This document shows, in pieces, positions 27,319 to 37,279 of a stretch of DNA of 64,000 nucleotides. The translations under genes and the position numbers were made by a program. The notes under the pieces are model-generated. The model did not search any database. It had not been told where the DNA came from and saw only the letters and a list, made by a program, of their open reading frames with translations. Position 1 is the stretch's first letter. The number at the start of each line of letters is the position of its first letter. Origin of the DNA: Chitinophaga sp. LS1 (GTDB lineage: Bacteria > Bacteroidota > Bacteroidia > Chitinophagales > Chitinophagaceae); contig NZ_CP128362.1 in assembly GCF_034274695.1 (NCBI RefSeq), positions 7,566,501-7,630,500 of the forward strand, given 5' to 3'.

Positions 27319-28368
27319 ATGGAAAATACAATCAACGATGAACTCCTGACCAGGTACCTGGCAAATGAGGCCACCGCCTCAGAAAAAGCCCTCGTCGAGC
27401 GCTGGATAGCTCTCAGCGCGGAAAACTGCCAATACCTGGATACCCTCCGCCAGGCATGGCAACTCGCCGATGCCAGGCAAACGCTTGATTATGTGCTGGA
27501 TGAAATGAACATGGATGAAAAATGGGTGCAGTTCAAACAGGCAGGAGAAAAACCGGTGTCATCAAAAAGACCGTTCGCTATACTGGCTGCCGCAGCTGCC
27601 ATCTGTCTGCTTATGATCGTTAACTGGCAATGGATCGATAAAAGACCATCTACCAATATTGCGCTGTCAACCAGACCTGCTTTGCATGACAGCCTGCATC
27701 ATGCTACAAACACCACGGGTGTGCCCATGAAACTCACCATGGGAGACGGTACCGGCATCCTGCTGGCTGATCAAAGCGCACTTACCTGGCGGGAACCATT
27801 TACCCACAACCGCGCGATCAGTATGACAGGGAAGGCATTTTTTCAGGTAACAAAAGACGACCAACATCCATTCACAGTGATCAGTGGAGAAATCACGACG
27901 ACAGTATTGGGAACGGGTTTTGAAGTCAATTCATTTCATGATATCAGGGTCAGATTATACACTGGCAAGGTGATGATCTCTTCTTCCAACACAGGAAGAA
28001 TGAAGAACAAAGTATACCTCTCTCCCGGACAGGAATTTATTTATGGCAACCGGATCATCGTGCACTCTTTCCTGCAGAACACCGCTTCTGCTAAGAGAAA
28101 CAGTCATCCTGCAGAAGATCCGTACATCGCCAATAGCGAAGAGAACAACTGGTATATGTTCAACAACCAATCGCTGGAAGAAGTGCTGAATCAACTCGAA
28201 GCACTCTATAAGGTGAGAATTATTTATAACAGATCCGATATAAAGGACATCTATTTCACGGCCAGATATGAAAGAACAGAATCACTTGTATCTATCTTAG
28301 CACGAATTGCAAAATTGAACAACCTTAAGATGACCGACAATGATAGCGTTATGATAATTAGAAAGTAA
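27319..28368 (+). CDS. FecR-type anti-sigma factor
   Basis: A 349-residue inner-membrane signal transducer. The cytoplasmic N-terminus (1-80) should hold the sigma factor, one membrane helix lies at about 85-103, the periplasmic FecR domain at about 130-245 (LTMGDGTGILLADQSALTW) and a DUF4974/STN-like domain at about 275-349 (NNQSLEEVLNQLEALYKV). It relays occupancy of the cognate SusC receptor to the preceding sigma factor. Confidence 0.93.
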   Translation: MENTINDELLTRYLANEATASEKALVERWIALSAENCQYLDTLRQAWQLADARQTLDYVLDEMNMDEKWVQFKQAGEKPVSSKRPFAILAAAAAICLLMIVNWQWIDKRPSTNIALSTRPALHDSLHHATNTTGVPMKLTMGDGTGILLADQSALTWREPFTHNRAISMTGKAFFQVTKDDQHPFTVISGEITTTVLGTGFEVNSFHDIRVRLYTGKVMISSSNTGRMKNKVYLSPGQEFIYGNRIIVHSFLQNTASAKRNSHPAEDPYIANSEENNWYMFNNQSLEEVLNQLEALYKVRIIYNRSDIKDIYFTARYERTESLVSILARIAKLNNLKMTDNDSVMIIRK

Positions 28369-28461
28369 AACCCGTATACATATTTTCCACGTATAGCCCA
28401 TCGTATCAGTCATACCGATTGATAACAGGGCTGTTGTTTCCTGATAAAACTACAATGCTGT

Positions 28462-31400
28462 ATGAAATGTAAGCAACCCTGGACCCGGGCGTCCATGATA
28501 GCCCTGATCTTCCTACCCTTATGGACCTTTGCGCAAACAAAAATGAGCGACGTAAAAGGGATCGTACACAGTGAAGATAATCATCCCGTAATAGGCGCCA
28601 CTATTGTGATCCGCAACACACAAAGCAATTTCACCACCGGCGCAAAGACTGACACCGCCGGTCTGTTCTATGCCAGCGTACCAGCAGGTGGCCCTTACCA
28701 TTTTACCATTACCAGTATCGGCTTTGAGCCAAAGAATTATTCCGGTTATCAGCTCAGACCCGGTACTACCTTTACGCTGGACGTATCACTCAAAGCTGCT
28801 GTCGGCTCGCTGGACCAGGTGGTGGTAGTAGGTTATGGCACCCAGCGCAAATCCAGTCTGACCGGTGCTGTGGCCTCTCTCAATACAGAGAACCTGCAAC
28901 AACGTCCTGTGACCCGGGTAGATCAGGCACTCATCGGCCAGATGGCCGGTATCTCCGTTAAACAAACAACTGGTACACCCGGCAAGGCTTTCAGCGTACA
29001 GGTAAGAGGCGCTGCTTCTATCTCTGCCGGCAATGAGCCTTTGTATGTGATAGATGGTTTTCCATTGTCTACTGCGGCTCCCGGTTCTGCGGGCAGCTTT
29101 GGTAGCGGAAATCCACTGGATAATATCAACCCTGATGATATCGAATCTATACAGGTATTAAAAGACGCCGCTTCTTCAGCCATCTACGGATCCAGAGGCG
29201 GCAATGGGGTAGTGCTCATCACCACCAAAAGAGGAAAAACAGGTAAGGCAGAAATCAGTTTCAATGCCAACGCAGGTTATTCCAAAGCTGTAAAAAAACT
29301 GGATGTGCTCAGTGGCAAAGAATGGATAGACAGGGCAACTGAAATGATCAATCAACAATGGGTGAAGTCAGGCGCTAACAGGACTGCGGCACAGAGCAAC
29401 GATGAGAGAAGAACACTCCTTGGCTTACCTGCAAGTGGTATTGACATCAACTATATGACGGATGATCGTTGGACACAACCCAACTACGGTGGTTTGAAAT
29501 TCATCGACTGGCAGGATGAAGCATTCAGACAAGCGGCTTTGCAGAACTACCAGTTATCTGCCAGAGGTGGTACAGGCACGCTGAACTATTTCCTCTCCGG
29601 TAACTATACCAAAACAGATGGCCTGGTGAAAAAGACGGATTATACCTTGTACTCCGTGCGGGCCAACTTCGAAGTAAAGGCGAATGACAGACTGAAACTG
29701 GGATTGAACATCAACCCCTCCTACTCTATCACCAATGATCCCGGTGTAGAAGGGAAAGACAATATACTGCATCAACTGGTATCAGCCACCCCCGTACAGC
29801 TATTCGATGCAGAAAATGTAAACGTATTCACCTACGACCGTTATCCATGGGCCGTTTCCAACAATAGTCCGGTTGCTAAGCTGCTGTACTTTATTGGCGC
29901 GACCAGGCGTTTCAGAACATTGACCAGCCTGTATGGTGATTATGAAATAATAAAAGACCTGCACTTTAAAACGACCGTAAACCTCGACAATACGGATAAC
30001 ACATCAAAGACTTACCAACCCAATGGTGTCACTGTATCCTCTTATTCTACAAGGCTTGCATCTCCCAATGCCGGTACTTATGGAGCACTGTCTCAATACC
30101 GTCGTCAGACATTCGTCAATGAAAATACATTTAACTACAATCACAACTTTGGGCAAGCGCATGATGTATCATTGCTGGCAGGTTTCTCCTACAACAGTGA
30201 TTACCTCTACGCCAACCTGGAAAGATCTTCAGGTGGCTTCAACTATAGTAACATCACCACACTGAATGGCGCTGTAGCGATCACAGGTAACAGTACAGAA
30301 ACGCAGAACAAACTGCTCTCCTTCTTTGGCAGGGCACAATATGCATACAAAGGGAAATACCTGTTGTCTGCCAGCTTGCGTCGTGATGGCTCCTCCCGCT
30401 TTGGTAATAATACCAAATGGGCCTTATTCCCCGCTGCTTCTGCAGGATGGAATATAACAGACGAACCATTTCTGCGCAATGTAAAACCATTGAATAACCT
30501 GAAACTCCGTGTGAGCTATGGTGAGACCGGCAACTACAACATCGGGGATTATGCCAGCATTGCATTGCTCACTGCCGCCAATGCATCACTGAACAATACA
30601 TCGGTAGCAGGACAAACACAGGGTTCAATTGTGAACCCTGATCTTACATGGGAAAAGAGTCAGACCATCGATGGAGGTATTGATTTTGGTCTCTTCAATA
30701 ACCGGCTCACAGGTTCCATCGATTACTATAACAAAATTACATCCAGTCTGCTGCTGAATGTGCCCATTCTCGCCACCACAGGGTTCCAGACATACCTGAG
30801 CAATGCAGGAAGAGTGAAAAACAATGGATGGGAGTTCGAACTAAATGCGAAAGTCATCAACACGAAAGACTTTAGCTGGAACCTGGGCGGGAACCTGACC
30901 CTCACTAAAAATAAACTGGTGGCATTGCCAAACGGACAAACACAAATCGTAATTCCATCCAGTCTGGGCGATGCAGCAGTACATAGCATACTGAAAGTAG
31001 GTGAGCCGATCTACAGCATCTATGTATTAAAAAGGACCGGCGTACTTAGCCAGGAAGATATTGACAAAGGCGTACCCCTGTACACCAGTGAAACAGCCGG
31101 CGATCCAAAGTATTTTGATGCCAATGGCGACGGTGTGATCAACAGTAGTGACCGTGTGATAGCAGGTAAGCCCAGCCCTGATAAGATATGGGGCATCAAC
31201 AGTACCTTCCGGTACAAAAACTTTGACTTCGCCTTCCTCGTACAGGGACAAAGTGGTGGCACTATTTACTCTTTACTGGGCAGAGCCATCAACCGGGTCG
31301 GTATGAGCTCCCTGGAAAATACCCTGGGCATTATGCGGGATCGCTGGCGCTCTGCCGAAGAACCGGGTAATGGCATCACCAGCAAGGCCGTGACCAGTAC

Positions 31401-31689
31401 AACCTACATCGCTAATACCGACTGGTTATATTCCTCTAACTACTGGAGAGTACGCAGCATTACACTGGGTTATAACCTGGGCAAGGCATTGAAAGCAAAA
31501 CAGATCAATGCCGCCAGGATATACATCACAGCCGAAAACTACTTTGGTCATGACAGATACTACGGAGGTTTTAACCCTGAAGCTGCCAACACCGATGTAA
31601 GCGGAAGTACCTCCTTCCCCGAAGCGGGCGACTATGGCGGACTACCACTGCCAAAATCACTGATACTCGGTTTAAACATCACCTTTTAA
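28462..31689 (+). CDS. SusC/RagA-type TonB-linked outer-membrane receptor
   Basis: A 1075-residue outer-membrane transporter for oligosaccharides or peptides. Signal peptide about 1-25 (MIALIFLPLWTFAQ), CarboxypepD_reg domain about 29-110, the TonB-proximal VVVVGYGTQRKSSLTGA motif of SusC proteins, plug with DQALIGQMAGISVKQ and IESIQVLKDAASSAIYGSRG, then the barrel to the terminal SLILGLNITF. No N-terminal STN domain is seen, although the upstream FecR would normally contact one; signalling may use another surface. It starts 93 bases after the FecR gene and 11 before SusD. Confidence 0.95.
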   Translation: MKCKQPWTRASMIALIFLPLWTFAQTKMSDVKGIVHSEDNHPVIGATIVIRNTQSNFTTGAKTDTAGLFYASVPAGGPYHFTITSIGFEPKNYSGYQLRPGTTFTLDVSLKAAVGSLDQVVVVGYGTQRKSSLTGAVASLNTENLQQRPVTRVDQALIGQMAGISVKQTTGTPGKAFSVQVRGAASISAGNEPLYVIDGFPLSTAAPGSAGSFGSGNPLDNINPDDIESIQVLKDAASSAIYGSRGGNGVVLITTKRGKTGKAEISFNANAGYSKAVKKLDVLSGKEWIDRATEMINQQWVKSGANRTAAQSNDERRTLLGLPASGIDINYMTDDRWTQPNYGGLKFIDWQDEAFRQAALQNYQLSARGGTGTLNYFLSGNYTKTDGLVKKTDYTLYSVRANFEVKANDRLKLGLNINPSYSITNDPGVEGKDNILHQLVSATPVQLFDAENVNVFTYDRYPWAVSNNSPVAKLLYFIGATRRFRTLTSLYGDYEIIKDLHFKTTVNLDNTDNTSKTYQPNGVTVSSYSTRLASPNAGTYGALSQYRRQTFVNENTFNYNHNFGQAHDVSLLAGFSYNSDYLYANLERSSGGFNYSNITTLNGAVAITGNSTETQNKLLSFFGRAQYAYKGKYLLSASLRRDGSSRFGNNTKWALFPAASAGWNITDEPFLRNVKPLNNLKLRVSYGETGNYNIGDYASIALLTAANASLNNTSVAGQTQGSIVNPDLTWEKSQTIDGGIDFGLFNNRLTGSIDYYNKITSSLLLNVPILATTGFQTYLSNAGRVKNNGWEFELNAKVINTKDFSWNLGGNLTLTKNKLVALPNGQTQIVIPSSLGDAAVHSILKVGEPIYSIYVLKRTGVLSQEDIDKGVPLYTSETAGDPKYFDANGDGVINSSDRVIAGKPSPDKIWGINSTFRYKNFDFAFLVQGQSGGTIYSLLGRAINRVGMSSLENTLGIMRDRWRSAEEPGNGITSKAVTSTTYIANTDWLYSSNYWRVRSITLGYNLGKALKAKQINAARIYITAENYFGHDRYYGGFNPEAANTDVSGSTSFPEAGDYGGLPLPKSLILGLNITF

Positions 31690-31700
31690 TCGCATTCCAC

Positions 31701-33227
31701 ATGAGAAACATATTGATATTACTGGCGATATTCATCATTGCTTCCTGTAAGACCGACCTGGATTTACAACCTGTTTCGTCCGTAACGACAGATAACTTCT
31801 TCGCTAATTCAAATGACTTTGTACAGGGGACGAACGCTATTTACAACGACCTGCTCAGGTATCCTGACAGACTATACAACCTGTCAGAAACCCGCTCTGA
31901 CAACCTGTATGCCGTATCAGATGGCGGAGTAAGGGACTGGGAAGGCGTAAACGACTTTTACAATGACCTTTCCACCAATGCGTATATGTCTGAGGCATGG
32001 GTCACAAATTACAATGGTATTTTTCGGGCGAACCTCGTATTAGAGAACCTCGCTGACAGAGGCAACCTTGTTACAGACACCATTCTGCGCACCCGCCTGC
32101 AGGCAGAGGCAAAGTTTCTCCGTGCCTTCTTCTACTTTGACCTGGTGAGACTGTTTGGCAAGGTCCCTCTTATAGACAAAACCGTACTGGCCGCAGAAGC
32201 AGCCACGATAGGCAGAAGTCCGGTCTCCGACATCTATGACCTCATCATCAGTGATCTGAAATACGCCGCCGATCATTTACCATCTACGAATGGCACCACC
32301 TCTTCAGCAGATACATATGCTACGGCAGACAGGGGCCGGCCTACAAAATATGCAGCCAAAGGGATCTTAGCTCTCGTATACATGACCCGCTCCGCTCCTA
32401 CCTATAGCATGGATGGCCCGGGACTGGGACTGAATGAATGGCAGCAGGCAGCCGATCTGCTCAACGAGATCATCAATAGCGGGAACTATGCCTTCCTCTC
32501 TTCCTTCACCGATATCTTTTCGTATAGCAACGAATACAACAAAGAGGTCGTTTACAACATCGACTATACTTCCGGGGCCTCTCCCTCAGTCGGCGCCTCT
32601 TACCCCGGCATTTTAGTTCCTGATACCTATTTTTCGGCTATTTCAAAAAACACACAGGGAGGGCTCACCATTCGTCCGGTGTCAACAGACCTGCTGAATA
32701 GTTTTGAGGCAGGCGATATCCGGAAGACCTTTACCATCCAGACAGGATATACCAATACCAACGGACAGGTAGAGACCCGCTCCTTCCTGAAAAAGTATGT
32801 AGACATCACAAAGGTGCCTACAGTGACACAGGACTGGTCCATCAACTTTATCGTGCTGCGGTATACAGATGTACTGCTGCTGAAGGCAGAATGTGTTTTA
32901 CATGGCGCTTCGGGTTCACAGGGGGCAGATGTAGACGCGATCGTGAACCAGGTGAGGGTAAGAGCAGGGTTGACAGGCGATAAGGCAAATGTGACCCTCG
33001 CAGAACTGATGGAAGAAAGAAGAAAAGAGTTCGCCGCCGAAGGAACCAGGTGGCATGACCTCGTAAGAAGTGGGTTAATCATCTCGATAATTTCAGCCTG
33101 GATCACGTCCGAAGACGTCCAGAATAAGATTCAGACGTTCACACCGGACTACATTATTTATCCTGTTCCAAAATCACAGCTGGATATAGCACCAGGGCTG
33201 TATACACAGAACAATGGGTACAACTGA
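31701..33227 (+). CDS. SusD/RagB-type surface lipoprotein
   Basis: A 508-residue glycan-binding lipoprotein that caps the SusC barrel. Lipobox IIASC puts the acylated cysteine at residue 16. TPR-like helices hold RADLVLENL-type repeats and the C-terminal LMEERRKEFAAEGTRWHDLVR motif typical of SusD is present. Eleven bases separate it from susC. No glycoside hydrolase follows in the operon, so the substrate is not indicated by context. Confidence 0.95.
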   Translation: MRNILILLAIFIIASCKTDLDLQPVSSVTTDNFFANSNDFVQGTNAIYNDLLRYPDRLYNLSETRSDNLYAVSDGGVRDWEGVNDFYNDLSTNAYMSEAWVTNYNGIFRANLVLENLADRGNLVTDTILRTRLQAEAKFLRAFFYFDLVRLFGKVPLIDKTVLAAEAATIGRSPVSDIYDLIISDLKYAADHLPSTNGTTSSADTYATADRGRPTKYAAKGILALVYMTRSAPTYSMDGPGLGLNEWQQAADLLNEIINSGNYAFLSSFTDIFSYSNEYNKEVVYNIDYTSGASPSVGASYPGILVPDTYFSAISKNTQGGLTIRPVSTDLLNSFEAGDIRKTFTIQTGYTNTNGQVETRSFLKKYVDITKVPTVTQDWSINFIVLRYTDVLLLKAECVLHGASGSQGADVDAIVNQVRVRAGLTGDKANVTLAELMEERRKEFAAEGTRWHDLVRSGLIISIISAWITSEDVQNKIQTFTPDYIIYPVPKSQLDIAPGLYTQNNGYN

Positions 33228-33534
33228 CTATTAATGGAAAGTATCACCATGATTTGCAAACATACCATGGTGATACTTTCCATTTCAGTTTGTCATCCAA
33301 ACAATTTCAAAACTATTTTTCATTACTACAGTACCTACAACATTGGAAATTATTCAAAAAAACGACCCTCCTTTTTTGGTCGGAGAAAAAAAGTTGCTTT
33401 TTTCTATCGTTATATTCAAAAGGAGTCCTAATTTTTCACCAGGAATTGAACGAAACGTTTCCCCAATTAACATTCTAAAGACTCATATTTCCTAACCAAA
33501 AACGTTATTGTTCAATTAAAACCAGATTCCTTCT
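33228..33534. other. 307-base intergenic stretch: terminator hairpin then AT-rich leader
   Basis: Begins with the susD hairpin. The remainder is rich in A and T runs, including a weak CGACC/GGTCG stem near 33363-33382, and leads into a small unknown gene. No further gene is seen. Confidence 0.5.
33233..33284 (+). terminator. Perfect 19-bp hairpin at the end of the susCD operon
   Basis: Arms 33233-33251 and 33266-33284 (starting AATGGAAAGTATCACC) pair without mismatch around 14 bases, six bases past the susD stop. No T tract follows. Position suggests transcript end formation or 3' protection. Confidence 0.65.
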
Positions 33535-33876
33535 ATGAATCGAAAACGATCAAAACAGATCCACCTGGAGCAGCCCGAAATGGGAATTAAGAAAGCCGCA
33601 GCGAATGGCCTCTATCCGAATCCCTTTGCAGAGATGTTCTGGAAGGTGAATAACATTCCTGTCGAAGCGAGGGAATTAATCTGTAAACAATGTGATTGGA
33701 GTATTCCCACATTTTACAGAAAACTGAGGGCGGCGACCCGACCTCCGGAAGGAAACGATGGTAAGGTACGTGGTGTAAGCAGCGCGGAATTAGCCAGCAT
33801 TAAAGCTATTTACGTGCAGGTTTTTGAAGACACATTAGCAAAGCTTAAAGCTACGGATACACGTCTTCCAAAATAA
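33535..33876 (+). CDS. Small protein of unknown function
   Basis: A 113-residue basic protein that I do not recognise. It has no signal peptide. The sequence WSIPTFYRKLRAATRPP resembles a helix-turn-helix recognition helix followed by a basic arm, so DNA binding is conceivable. It stands alone and is followed by a strong terminator, which supports it being a real gene. Confidence 0.6.
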   Translation: MNRKRSKQIHLEQPEMGIKKAAANGLYPNPFAEMFWKVNNIPVEARELICKQCDWSIPTFYRKLRAATRPPEGNDGKVRGVSSAELASIKAIYVQVFEDTLAKLKATDTRLPK

Positions 33877-33918
33877 AGTACGCCTGTTTATCCTAACGTA
33901 CCCCGCCGAGCTTTTTTT

Positions 33919-33958
33919 ATAACGCTGCTGCTAAATGTGGCAGCAGCGTTATTTTTTC
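33919..33958 (+). terminator. Terminator after the small unknown gene
   Basis: Thirteen-base perfect arms (ATAACGCTGCTGC and its complement) around eight bases, followed by six T. The stop codon of the convergent hydrolase gene lies inside the right arm. Confidence 0.8.
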
Positions 33959-35361
33959 TTATTTTTCAGGTTCTGTACAATCTGTGCACCTACAGCTTCC
34001 ACACCATTGACTGAATTCACCAGTATCACCACAGCCGTATTGTTCAATGTGTCAGCCAGCAAAAATGAGCGGTAACCACCTGTCGCACCATTGTGGAATA
34101 AGTAGTCATCCTGATGCTGGAAGCGTACCCACGCAAGACCGATCTTAGTAGCACCGTCATCATATGTCGCCTGATGTGCCAATGCACATGCCTGCTGCAA
34201 GGGGTCTTTACCCTGTTGTAACTGAAGGCTCGCATACTTCAACAGATCTGCTGCATCTGATTTAATGGCGCCGGCACTCTTCATCGCATTCAGATCCCAC
34301 ATAGCTACAGGACTCAAACCACCATCATATCCCTGGGCAATTTTGCCATACACGCTGATACCTGTATGTTTCAATCCCTGTGGACCTGTAATGTATTTTG
34401 ACAGCAACGCTGCATAGTTCATTCCATAGATCCGCTCCAGTATCACACCCAGTAATCCAAATCCAAAGTTACTATAGGAATGTACTTTCCCCGGTGGGTT
34501 CTCTGGTGCTGCCGACTTCAGATAACTAAACAGGTGTGCCTGGTCATAGTTTTCATAAGGCTGTTCAGCTCTTGATGTAGATAGATTGGATGGCAGACTG
34601 GGAAATCCGGCTGTATGATTTGCCAGTTGTTTCAAGGTGATACCTTTCAATGCAGGATTCTTTGCAACAGAATCAGGAAGGAATTTAGTGATCGGCTGAT
34701 CCAGGGTAACTTTTTTCTGGATGACAGCCAGCGCCAGCAAGGTACCGGTGAATGTTTTTGTAATAGAGCCGGTTTCATAAATGGTATGATTGTCCGGCAG
34801 CGTATCTGTGTTCAGTCTGACAGTACCATAGTTATAAAAATAGTCCTGCCCGTTATAGCGTACGCCAGCACTCAGGCCCACATTCCCGGCCAGGTTAATG
34901 TAGGGTCTTACGGCTGATTCAACGATACTATCCAGGTGGCTTTTTAACGGATTGTCAGAAAGGGCGGTAGTGGTTTTCTGCGGTAGATTCACCTTTACCG
35001 GCTGAAAAAAAAACGTTTCCAGTTTGCCCGAAACATCCAGCTTTGCATAGAGATTTAGCGGCATTACACCTTTCATCATATAGATGTTCATTCCATCATG
35101 ACTACCGGTATAAGTGATGTCCGAAAAAGGCAGGAAAGGCGAAAGGTTGCCTTTGTATACATTTCGCCATGACTCAGGTGTAAATTGCTTCCTTGCGGCT
35201 TCACCCCAGTAGGCATAAGCACTGTCTGGTTTGGATTCATTCAGGTAGCGTATCATCAGTCTTGTGATACTGTCGGTTTGCTTTTCGGTTTGGGTTGTCT
35301 GGGCGGAAACGGACCGGGAGAACAACAGTAACAGTAACAGGTAAAAAGGGGTGTGTCTCAT
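33949..35361 (-). CDS. Secreted serine hydrolase, class C beta-lactamase fold
   Basis: A 470-residue exported protein; signal peptide about 1-20. Residues about 25-125 form a small alpha+beta N-terminal domain (a DUF3887-like guess). The serine beta-lactamase-like domain follows with SITK (Ser199, Lys202), the YSN motif (Tyr296-Asn298) and an HNGATGG box. Such proteins are usually D-aminopeptidases, esterases or peptidoglycan hydrolases, and only some are antibiotic-inactivating. Last gene of a possible AraC-SDR-hydrolase series with spacings of 54 and 56 bases. Confidence 0.85.
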   Translation of the reverse strand: MRHTPFYLLLLLLFSRSVSAQTTQTEKQTDSITRLMIRYLNESKPDSAYAYWGEAARKQFTPESWRNVYKGNLSPFLPFSDITYTGSHDGMNIYMMKGVMPLNLYAKLDVSGKLETFFFQPVKVNLPQKTTTALSDNPLKSHLDSIVESAVRPYINLAGNVGLSAGVRYNGQDYFYNYGTVRLNTDTLPDNHTIYETGSITKTFTGTLLALAVIQKKVTLDQPITKFLPDSVAKNPALKGITLKQLANHTAGFPSLPSNLSTSRAEQPYENYDQAHLFSYLKSAAPENPPGKVHSYSNFGFGLLGVILERIYGMNYAALLSKYITGPQGLKHTGISVYGKIAQGYDGGLSPVAMWDLNAMKSAGAIKSDAADLLKYASLQLQQGKDPLQQACALAHQATYDDGATKIGLAWVRFQHQDDYLFHNGATGGYRSFLLADTLNNTAVVILVNSVNGVEAVGAQIVQNLKNKKK

Positions 35362-35417
35362 AAAGCTAACTTAGTGCTTTTTATGAGAATATAAAAGGTC
35401 ACACCCCTGGCTGTATA

Positions 35418-36260
35418 TTAACTGAAGTCAGTCGATAAGGTCATGGCCTTATTCGCAGCAATACCTTCCTGCAATAGCTGTATTTTATAATTTGCGAACT
35501 GCAATGCATCAGAGCCCATCAACACACGCAATGGTGGTTCGATCATCTGACTCAGACTGATAATAGCTGCCGCTACCTTTTCAGGATCACCTACCTGTGT
35601 GCCGGGTACATCTTCCCTGTGCTTACGACGCTCTTCTTCCAGTGCTACATATGCAGCAATAGGATGTGCAGGATGTGCAATGGAGCCGCTGCTCAGGAAG
35701 TTCGTACGTACATATCCCGGCTCTGCAATGGTTACATGAATACCGAATGGCTTTACTTCCTGTGCCAGTGCTTCAGTAATTCCTTCCACGGCGAACTTGG
35801 TGCCGCAATATACGCCCCACCCCCCACCGGAGATCAAACCAAATACAGAAGACATATTGAAGATATGACCGGATTGTGCTGCCCGCATATGTGGCAATAC
35901 TGCACGGGTGACATTTAAAAGCCCAAATACGTTTATATCGAAGCTGTTCCTGACTTCTGCGTCAGTTGTCTCTTCGATGCCGCCAATGAGGCCAAAACCT
36001 GCATTATTTACTAAATAATCGATGCTGCCGAATTGTGCGATTGCTTTATTGACCGCTTCCCCTACACTTTTTTCATCTACAAGATTGACCTGTAAGGGCA
36101 GGAATTGAGGAGTATCATTATCTACCGCCTTTCTGAGGGTGTCAGCATTGCGTGCAGTAGCGGCTACATTATATCCGGCTGCTAATAATTGCTTTGCCAG
36201 TATCAAGCCAATACCCTGTGATGCGCCGGTAATAAACCATGTTTTTCTTTGATTGCCCAT
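35418..36260 (-). CDS. Short-chain dehydrogenase/reductase
   Basis: A 280-residue classical SDR oxidoreductase. The NAD(P) loop TGASQGIG (11-18), NNAG, the active-site serine in MSSVFG and YCGTK with the Tyr/Lys pair are all present. ARN after the second strand favours NADP. It lies 54 bases downstream of an AraC gene on the same strand, which probably controls it. Substrate unknown. Confidence 0.88.
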   Translation of the reverse strand: MGNQRKTWFITGASQGIGLILAKQLLAAGYNVAATARNADTLRKAVDNDTPQFLPLQVNLVDEKSVGEAVNKAIAQFGSIDYLVNNAGFGLIGGIEETTDAEVRNSFDINVFGLLNVTRAVLPHMRAAQSGHIFNMSSVFGLISGGGWGVYCGTKFAVEGITEALAQEVKPFGIHVTIAEPGYVRTNFLSSGSIAHPAHPIAAYVALEEERRKHREDVPGTQVGDPEKVAAAIISLSQMIEPPLRVLMGSDALQFANYKIQLLQEGIAANKAMTLSTDFS

Positions 36261-36314
36261 TTGTTTAAAATTTTATGGTACAAAGGAACAAACATTGGTC
36301 CGGCCCGTATTTAT

Positions 36315-37262
36315 TCAAACAACAGGGATAGTTGTGCGTTTCAAATTTTCCCTGAACTTAGAGGGGGAGAGCTGTTCTTTCTTATTGAATAACGCTGTAA
36401 AAGCAGCCTGTTCAGAAAAACCCAGTACATAACTAATGGCCCTGATATCCCAGTCGGTTTGCTTCAGCAATACCTTAGCTTCGTAGAGGAGTCTTTCCTG
36501 TATATGCTCTCTCACGGTTTTACCTGTCTGGTTCTTTACAAGGGTATTAAGGTAGTTGGGGTGCACATGAAGTTGTTCGGCAAACTCAGTCGCCGTTTTC
36601 ATTTTCACCACATCGTCCGGATGCTGTACCTGGAAGGTGGCTTCCAACAGTGAGAGGAAACCATGGATATAACGATAGCTATCAGGCACCGCTTCATCAG
36701 CCAGGTTTTTCCCGGCACGCTGCGCCTCGAGCAGAATTAACTGTAAATGCAGGAAGATGGCTTGCTGCTTATCATCATTGTTCCCCTCCTCTTCTTCCAA
36801 TATCGCCTTGAAGTACTGATCTGTCTTTTCAGACTGTGCCGGCAATAACTGCACAACTGCTTTCGCTGGCTGGAAGTAAGGATAATTTCTAAATAACTGC
36901 ACCAGGTGACTGGCCCCTTCAAAGTAATCAGGGTGTATGAGGCAGAAATGTCCCTCCGTTTCTACTGATGTCGTTTGCCATGACATAATCTCATCCGGGT
37001 GAAGAAATGAAATATCGCCCGGGTTCATGAGATATTGATGTAAGCCTACTGTAAGTATGCCTGTACCGGCTGTAATATGGAATATTTTGTAAAACTGTCT
37101 ACGGTTAGGAGAAATGTAATCCTTCACCGGGGCCGTCTTCCGGTCTTTGATTGTAAAGAGGCTTGCATCTACAGGATAATTTTCAACATTCAGAAATGGT
37201 TCTTTGAAATTTACCTGTGTGAAAGTTGTTAACTCTAAACGAGGAATATTCGTTTTTCCCAT
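36315..37262 (-). CDS. AraC-family regulator
   Basis: A 315-residue regulator: N-terminal cupin-like sensor (about 20-170, with GTGILTVGLHQYLMNPGDISF) and C-terminal double HTH (about 215-310, EFAEQLHVHPNYLNTLVKNQ and ISYVLGFSEQAAFTALFNKK). A TACCTTTG box lies only five bases before the ATG, so the mRNA may be nearly leaderless. Probable controller of the SDR gene behind it. Confidence 0.88.
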   Translation of the reverse strand: MGKTNIPRLELTTFTQVNFKEPFLNVENYPVDASLFTIKDRKTAPVKDYISPNRRQFYKIFHITAGTGILTVGLHQYLMNPGDISFLHPDEIMSWQTTSVETEGHFCLIHPDYFEGASHLVQLFRNYPYFQPAKAVVQLLPAQSEKTDQYFKAILEEEEGNNDDKQQAIFLHLQLILLEAQRAGKNLADEAVPDSYRYIHGFLSLLEATFQVQHPDDVVKMKTATEFAEQLHVHPNYLNTLVKNQTGKTVREHIQERLLYEAKVLLKQTDWDIRAISYVLGFSEQAAFTALFNKKEQLSPSKFRENLKRTTIPVV

Positions 37263-37279
37263 AAATACAAAGGTACATG

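Noticed and set aside
33949..35361. Antibiotic-resistance beta-lactamase call
   Set aside because: The fold motifs are those of the broad serine-hydrolase family with an extra N-terminal domain; substrate cannot be inferred.
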